A stretch of DNA of 64,000 bases from Ciona intestinalis. Lineage: Eukaryota; Chordata; Ascidiacea; Phlebobranchia; Cionidae. A model generated the notes under the pieces. That model was not told where the DNA came from and did not search any database. It saw only the letters and a list, made by a program, of their open reading frames with translations. Location: the NCBI RefSeq assembly GCF_000224145.3, contig NC_020169.2:4565252-4629251 (forward strand), in the 5' to 3' direction. Position 1 is the stretch's first letter, and every line of letters begins with the position of its first letter. The position numbers and the translations under genes are program-made. Shown piece by piece: positions 57,601 through 64,000 of the stretch.

Positions 57601-60600
57601 ATGGTCACTGTTAATTAAGCTGCAATCTTCCTATAATTAAAATGCAGGGAAACATATGGAAACTGCAGGTGCAAATGGTGTAACAAAGACAGCCGTTGTG
57701 TATAACAGGATACACCGTACAAAGTGGGGCAAGCCATTGAGAAACCACACAGTGTGTACATCCTGCTTTTATGTACTTCGAATCAGCAATCAACTTACAT
57801 AGAATATGAATTCAGCAGAATATAAACCAATATTTTTGTCTATTTAGAATCCTTACTGTTGAGGACCTGAGATAATAGGCCAACTCAGTTGTGAAAACTT
57901 ACAGCCCTATAGGTTGTCAGGATTTGTCAGTGACCTTACCCACGTATAATAGAATTTCTGTTTTAGTATTTAAAAGGATTAAACCTTGTGTAAATATTAT
58001 TAAATCACTTACTTTCCAAAAATTCTAAAAACCCTTTCAGAATGACAACCCATTGTGTGGAAAAGTGTAGAAAAACATAAACAGAGGACGGCTCCGAGGA
58101 AAAACAGGAAAAAAACAACTTTTTCCTGCCATTCGCTAATGAATTGTGTTGCAGGGAGGCATAGAAAGTATATGCATATCCCAATGAATAAAACGAAACC
58201 TGTAAATGTATGTATTTGAATCACTTAATCTTATAATTTGTTAATAAATGCAGAGGTAAAAAAACAGTTTGTTAAACCTGTTAAACCATTCCTATATATT
58301 TTGAACACTAAAATCAAAATACTGTTACTGTTATTGCTAAATAGTTTGTATAATGTAAAGTCAGTTAATCATTTATATACTTTAAAAGTCAATGTGTAAC
58401 ACTTGGCACAGTAACATTCCCAATAAGTTAGAATTAAAGAATAAACATATAACATAAAAACTTATTGGTAAGCAAAAAACATATGCCACATAGACATTGT
58501 AACAGAGGTCCAAAGTTTATCCCACTCACCTATTAAATGAGTCCAAATGTTTCCTGTTTCTGTGTGGAGTCGAAATATTGAGCCAAAACAAGCTTTAAAG
58601 CACGGCATTTGTGGCCTATGCCAATGGTGGAGAAACTCATTATCTTGCTGCCATTCCTGAAGCTGGAAAAATGATACTACTCTCCAACTGTGGAATGGAT
58701 TACATGCCGTGGTTAGTTTGGATTAAAAGAGCTTTTAGTGACCCTCAATTTAATCAACACAATGTGCAAAAACAACATGCTGGTATAACGTTTGTACACA
58801 GTCTAGCTTACGTATTTAAATTAAAAAAGCAAATATCTATGTGAAATTAATGTACTAGTTAAAGAAGAACAGCAATTGTGATTCAAATAAACAATAACAT
58901 TAAACTGCTTATGGAAATATATCCTCAGAGTGATTGCTACTGTTGCATTAAATTTAGGACTGTTTTGTATAAGCTAAGAAGCTTATTAACTTTTATTCAC
59001 TTACCGGCCATCCCACACTTTGTGGGCGAAGCGATCTACTTTGTCAATAGCATTATGCAGAGTTTCTTTAGCATGGTGGCTAATCTCCTTTGCAGCAAGT
59101 ACAGGGTTATCTATATATCCCAATGCACTGTGTGCTGACTGGTTTACATTTAGTAATTGACCTGTGGGAAAAATGCATTGTAGCTAAGGATGTGTAAGAC
59201 TTGGCGAATATAGAAAGAATAATTGTTTAGGTGTAAGGACATGCCAAAACTGAACAGCAGTTAATTGAGATGCATGGGCAATCATTGCATGGCTTTTACT
59301 TAAAACAACACTTCAACAGATTATAAGTATAATAAGTAAAGCAGGTGTATTTAAAACATTAACCTTAATTTTTGGGATTACATACAAACTAAACAGACTT
59401 TTATTTATGTATAACACTTTAAGCAGAAGTGGGACTGTTTTCAAAGCATGCAAATTAATAAGCTATGCATGGCCTATGCAATTTTATGCAGTTTAGTAGA
59501 ATTACCATATTCTTAATATTTAAATTTTTGACATAGAATTTACAGTCTTGCATGCAGCAAGAAACAGTTTGTAACAGTATACTGTTCAATATATGATAAG
59601 TTGTTCTATGGTTTTATCAACAACAAACACACCTTCAGGAAACAAGGCTTCCTCTTCCTTATCATCGCTATCTGAACCATTGTTAATTATCTAAAAAACA
59701 AGACATTGTTATTTGTTATATAAACATAATAATATATAACATACCAAAATGTTTAATTATCTCTTCCGTTACAGTAGCAAAAACTGGGTTAATTAATGTT
59801 AATACAACAACAAAGAGAAAGGAATTAACAACAAAACGACAGCCATTTTATATAAAAGTCTTGCAAAGGGATTATCCACCCTTGTGATTCATCTTTATGT
59901 GGTAGTCTAATTAGAATAAGGTCCACAGTTTGGTTATTCTCACTTATTTAATTAATGTGTCAGTACCTAATTCCTATTGGTTCTTGCACACTTACGATCA
60001 AATTTTATTTGACATCAAAACTGATTATGGAATAAATTTTGGTGCTTACACGGAATACAAAATTAAAACAGTATATCTAGCAATGAGAATTTTTATAAAT
60101 GTTGTGGAATGTAGTACTAAACACACTGAGTATTGTAAACAATGGAACAAAAAATGAAGTATAACAAAGTGTTATAGGGAAAACCTGGTTATTTCAGGTT
60201 ATCAATAAGTCACAAGTGAAAATAGTAAAATATGGCTCAGATGTAAAGATTCATAAAATATTAAAATCTACTCCAGTCTGGCTTACTTAACCATAGGGGT
60301 CTATCTTTTAAAAAACAAGGTACCGTTTATGTCATATCGACTCATATGCGTAAGTTATTACCTTCAATTGTTACGTTACTACTAATCAACCTGTTCTGAG
60401 TAGCCAGATAATCACATAAAGTATTATAATAGATCTTATGTCATACATAGTATGCATACCTATTATAGGCACCAATGTTACAAACATTATACTTACATTG
60501 AGTTGTGGGCATGAGGACGATAGAAGTGTTGAATTATTCCTAACTCTGATATTATCTTCATCATCACATCGGTTGACAGCACGCAAATTAACCGATTGGT

Positions 60601-60610
60601 CTTCGTACAT
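54609..60610 (-). CDS. ADIPOR: Adiponectin receptor (PAQR family)
   Basis: Ten exons: 60497-60610, 59633-59690, 59005-59161, 58530-58687, 58013-58199, 57420-57507, 56894-56993, 56297-56428, 55679-55740 and 54609-54731. All phases agree and give 392 residues, against 375 and 386 for human ADIPOR1 and ADIPOR2. The cytosolic N-terminus is acidic. The conserved core includes KVWDGR, HRPQMPCFKACFGSIF, HTETGNIWTHLIG, FFLGAVLCLCFSTLFH, GSFVPWIYYSFYC, FAALGLSGIVPAVH and FQSHQIFHILVVLAA. The three zinc-binding histidines of the family correspond to about His210, His356 and His360, so the zinc site thought to support ceramidase activity is complete. Known role: seven-helix membrane protein with inverted topology, signalling through AMPK/PPARalpha and ceramide hydrolysis. 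Ciona-type chordates may have a single gene, so R1 or R2 cannot be assigned. A short ORF at 56226-56441 starts inside exon 8's acceptor and is not the true start. Confidence 0.95.
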
Positions 60611-62499
60611 TTTTTTCGATTTTACTGATTAAGATGTAGAAATATTTACGTTCGTTCGAAACAGAACGAAGGCCTATGCTTTCCACGACTTCTGTTTGGA
60701 CATGAATTTAGCTGTAATACGATATACTAAACACCTATATTGTTTATTATTGCTGTATACATTAAGAACTAAAGTCACATCAGTTTACAATGACACCGCT
60801 CCAAATCTCACCTTCACACGCTCAAGTTAAATTAACGAGTGGCCAAAATTAGTACAGAAGTGCATTTTTTCTCGCGATCTCTCGCATCGCTTTTTTCTTT
60901 TAAAAACAAATTGCCAATAGTAACAAAAAACAAAGAAACACGATGCTAATTCTCTCACCTCCTAAAAAATCGCAATGGGTAAAAGGCAAATATCGTGAAG
61001 CCAGTAGTTTAAAAATGTGATATTTTTGATTGTCATCCTGCACGTGATTAGTTATTCACAAGGCCCACTAAAGATTAAATACGAACGAAAGGTGCATGTT
61101 TTTCAATTGTCGATCGAAGTTACATGATTGTGACAGTCGTATCGCTTTGAACATAATATAATCTTCAGTGATGCTTTTACATTCATTTTCAATGCCCCTT
61201 TTTATTATTGAGAAAGCACAAAACTATCAATCTGCATTTTGCATTAGGTTGTAGATTTATTTCATGCCAGTAAAGGGTATATCTGAAGGCTGCTGTACGG
61301 TATTAGCAAAAATAAAGAATTGATAGGAAACAATGTACCGATATCAAAAAACAATCATTTGCAATACATTATTGTAGATACTCATACCAGTTTAACAAAG
61401 TTGTTAAAAAACATACTTTTGAAAAACACCGTTGAAACTATATCTTTTGCATTATTAAAGGATAAATCTAGGGCTGAATTTAACACCGAAGCTTCCAGAA
61501 CTATAAGTTGTTTTAAAAAAAACAAAGCAGGTAAACTTAATTTGACCTGAATTAAAAATGTCACGCAATTGTGGAAACGCGATTGCGATTAACATATTAT
61601 ATATTTATCAAGTTTCTGAAAGGGTGTTTAAGTGTAATTCCGATTCAAATTCAGCCCGGAGTATAGTATATTTAGAATTAGCAAAAGTTTCTGATATACC
61701 AATTTCATGCACACATTACATAGTAAATCAACATTCGATATTGTCTAACTACAGTACTTAACCATTTTATCATGCTAATAATAATTCTACATGAAGACAC
61801 AAAACTAATGTCATGCTAGCAATGATTTTATATATAACACTATGCAATATAAATGTGGAAACGATATCTTACTGTTAGGGTGGTAAGTTTCTCTGAGTAA
61901 ACACAAATACAAAAACTGCAACCGTACACAAAAAGGTTGAGATAAAATAAAAGTGTTAAAATGATTAGTACAAGTGGTAGTTTGAGTTTAACATTTTGGG
62001 CTTTGATTGACATTCATATTGAAGTGAAACCCTCTTTGTTTAAATATATAAAATAAGTGTAAGAGTTTGTCAAGGTATAATAGCAAAAAAGCTGGGAAAA
62101 CGTGAAACATTATACTAAGACAGGTATGGTATGTAGTGCAGTAGAACTGTACATATTTTGAAGCACCAAGATTAGCAATATATATCGAGAAGGGAGTCAT
62201 GAAAGAACAATAAAACTAATAAACGGTAAGTTGTGGCATTGATCTTTAAAGGAAAAAACAAGAGTAAAATGGTTATTAAATTGTTTTCAGACAAGAGATC
62301 AAAGAATGTAGAGAAAAGGCAAAAAGTTTAGTTTTGAATTTTTAATATGCTAGAAATAAACCGGTTATAACCTATTTTGTATCACTTATTGCTAGTAAAC
62401 ATGTTGTATTTATAGCAGTAAAAATTAAAAAAATGCTGATATACTTGGTTGTATGTGAAGCACTTTGGTTCTTTAAAAAATGAAAAAGTGATAATATAC
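60611..62499. other. Gene-free interval between two minus-strand genes
   Basis: It should hold the adiponectin receptor promoter (just above 60,610) and the 3' UTR of the arrestin-domain gene (just below 62,500). Short frames at 61320-61550 and 61558-61761 have no recognisable content. Confidence 0.4.
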
Positions 62500-64000
62500 T
62501 TAGTTATAAGTAAATGCGGATTGAGACCAGTCGTAGTACTGCGTGGGTGCAGGGGGCGCACTTGGGTTGTATGTATCTTTTGCCATTGCCTCCCCATAAC
62601 TAGGTGGAGGGGGCTCATAGTTTACCTTTCCAGGTCCTAGTGAAACACCAACAATATCACTGGGTTGGGATGCTGGAACTGAAGTAGTGGGAGGTAGGTA
62701 TGCTGAAACTGTAAATGTAATAACTGTGTTATACTGTAAATGAAAAAAATGTGTTATTTTTGAACTCTTATGTGAGTTTTTTCCATTCAGTGCCTACTGT
62801 GTACCATTTATTGCAGTAATTTCAATGTTTAAAAACCCTAGAACCAGCTATGTTGAAACTAATTAGGTTTCAAATAAAACAGTGTTTTAAGTCAGGGGTT
62901 TATAATTTATACAGCTCTAATCTCTTAAATGTAACGACCATAATTAAAAATTAAGTAAAGATTATATGACAGCATACATTCATATTGAGGTGCAGTTGGT
63001 TGTGCTTGTATTTGTGTTTGTTCTGTTTCATCAGACATCTTGCTACCAATGGTAACTGTCATCGGTTGTAGATTCATAGTCGCACCACATAGACNNNNNN
63101 NNNNNNNNNNNNNNNNNNNNNNNNNNNNNNNNNNNNNNNNNNNNGTGTACCTTATTCGTTAACTTACAGTGGTACTATAGGGAAAAACTAACATTGGTTT
63201 AGATTTACCTTTTTTGATAACTTACACTTACAGTGGTACTGGTACCCTTAAGAAAAAACAACATTGGTTTTTAAACTTATAACAGGCTGAGTAAGTAGTA
63301 GTATTATCACATCAGAAGTATGGATCCCATTTTATACAAAGCAAATCACTGTGGTAAATCGCTTTTAGTTTTATTTCAATATCAAACGCTTCATTTGTTT
63401 TGCATGTTGCTTTTAAGTTGTTAGATTATATATTGATGCATTATCAGACCTGGACAAGTCGATGTTTGCTTATTAGTGTTTTACCACAACACTAAAGCAA
63501 CTTCAATGGAAATTAAGTTAACATTGCTAAAGATAAAAACATAAACCTGCAGAGTATATGTAACATCTATGATGTTGCAATACTTTAATCCTGTTGCAAC
63601 AACATCAGGGATGGTTAAAGTTGCTTCATTTCGCAAAGTTCTTCTCTGGTTTGATGATATAGGTTCGCTTTTCCATTTAGCGACAGTAAATTCCTTTTCT
63701 TTCTGTTTTGTGTTTCCGGATGAAGTCCAACTGAAGTCAGAACGCTTTCCAAAACATGTCACATTTTGTTTCAGTTTCATGGTGTATGTCATTGGTTCAG
63801 CACTGCCGGAATATATGCAAAGTCAAACTAATATATTAGTGATATCCAATCAATTAAACAAACAAGTTGAAACTAGTACCTAAAAACCTATTGAGATATA
63901 TCAGCTTTGACAGCTTAACACAATTTGGCTATTCTATGTTACTTACGATCCATTATCGATAAATCCATTAAAAATAACTGTATCGCCAGGAACATAGCCC
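62500..64000 (-). CDS. Arrestin-domain-containing protein (ARRDC), 3' part
   Basis: Minus-strand exons at 63947-64000 (runs off the right edge), 63547-63802, one ending at 62978 whose other end lies in the N gap, and 62500-62708 with the TAA stop. The first reads GYVPGDTVIFNGFIDNG, the start of the second arrestin fold. It joins in phase to SAEPMTYTMKLKQNVTCFGK and NEATLTIPDV..YCNIIDVTYTLQ, as in ARRDC/alpha-arrestins. The next visible exon has MNLQPMTVTIGSK, the end of the fold. The last exon has EPPPPSYGEA, a PPxY motif that recruits NEDD4-type ubiquitin ligases. Known role: adaptors linking ligases to membrane receptors and vesicles. One exon or part of one is probably hidden near 63,095-63,240. 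The N-terminal arrestin fold lies outside the window. Confidence 0.82.
63095..63144. other. Assembly gap (50 N) in the ARRDC gene
   Basis: The gap truncates an exon (visible part 62978-63094). A repeated motif on its right side (CTTACAGTGGTACT at about 63160 and 63224) suggests a local duplication that stopped assembly. Confidence 0.8.

Overview
This window looks like chordate nuclear DNA, most likely from a sea squirt of the Ciona type. It is AT-rich, its genes are split into many short exons with clean GT..AG junctions, and its proteins are animal families (semaphorin, adiponectin receptor, NCLX exchanger, arrestin-domain protein, class A GPCR). A small transposon-like repeat with TAGTAGGGTGGGG / CCCCACCCTACTA ends recurs about 19 times. 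Species cannot be fixed from the sequence alone. Gene models below were built by hand: exon ends were placed at consensus splice sites and checked for phase.

Layout. 0.2-2 kb (-): a short TPR protein resembling the N-terminus of TTC37/SKI3. 2.6-4.8 kb (-): two tandem copies of a small secreted H-type-lectin-like gene, one with a frame break. 6.8-9.9 kb (-): a complete six-exon class A GPCR, preceded by a cluster of CRE-like sites at 10.3-10.5 kb. 10-18 kb: mostly gene-free. 18.0-34.3 kb (+): a 20-exon transmembrane semaphorin of the Sema6 type with a 5.9 kb first intron. 35.7-41.0 kb (+): a 14-exon mitochondrial Na+/Ca2+ exchanger (NCLX, SLC8B1) with two introns that carry U12-type (minor spliceosome) signals, one AT-AC and one GT-AG. 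42.2-43.0 kb (-): a two-exon 101-residue protein of unknown function. 45.6-53.6 kb (+): a 19-exon extracellular protein with an N-terminal copper-monooxygenase-like region, two EGF modules, a Skeletor-type DOMON interrupted by about 43 PSGEPE-like hexapeptides, a second DOMON, a SEA-like region and a C-terminal membrane anchor. 54.6-60.6 kb (-): a 10-exon adiponectin receptor. 62.5-64 kb (-): the 3' part of an arrestin-domain-containing (ARRDC) gene running off the right edge.

The genes do not form a pathway; this is ordinary eukaryotic neighbourhood. The most unusual items are the copper-oxidase-like/DOMON composite protein at 45.6-53.6 kb, the paired U12 introns in NCLX, and several frame breaks (Sema6 exons 8 and 14, repeat exon of the DOMON gene, second lectin copy) that are either assembly errors or real disruptions. 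Two 50-N gaps (31,342-31,391 and 63,095-63,144) each sit next to local repeats.
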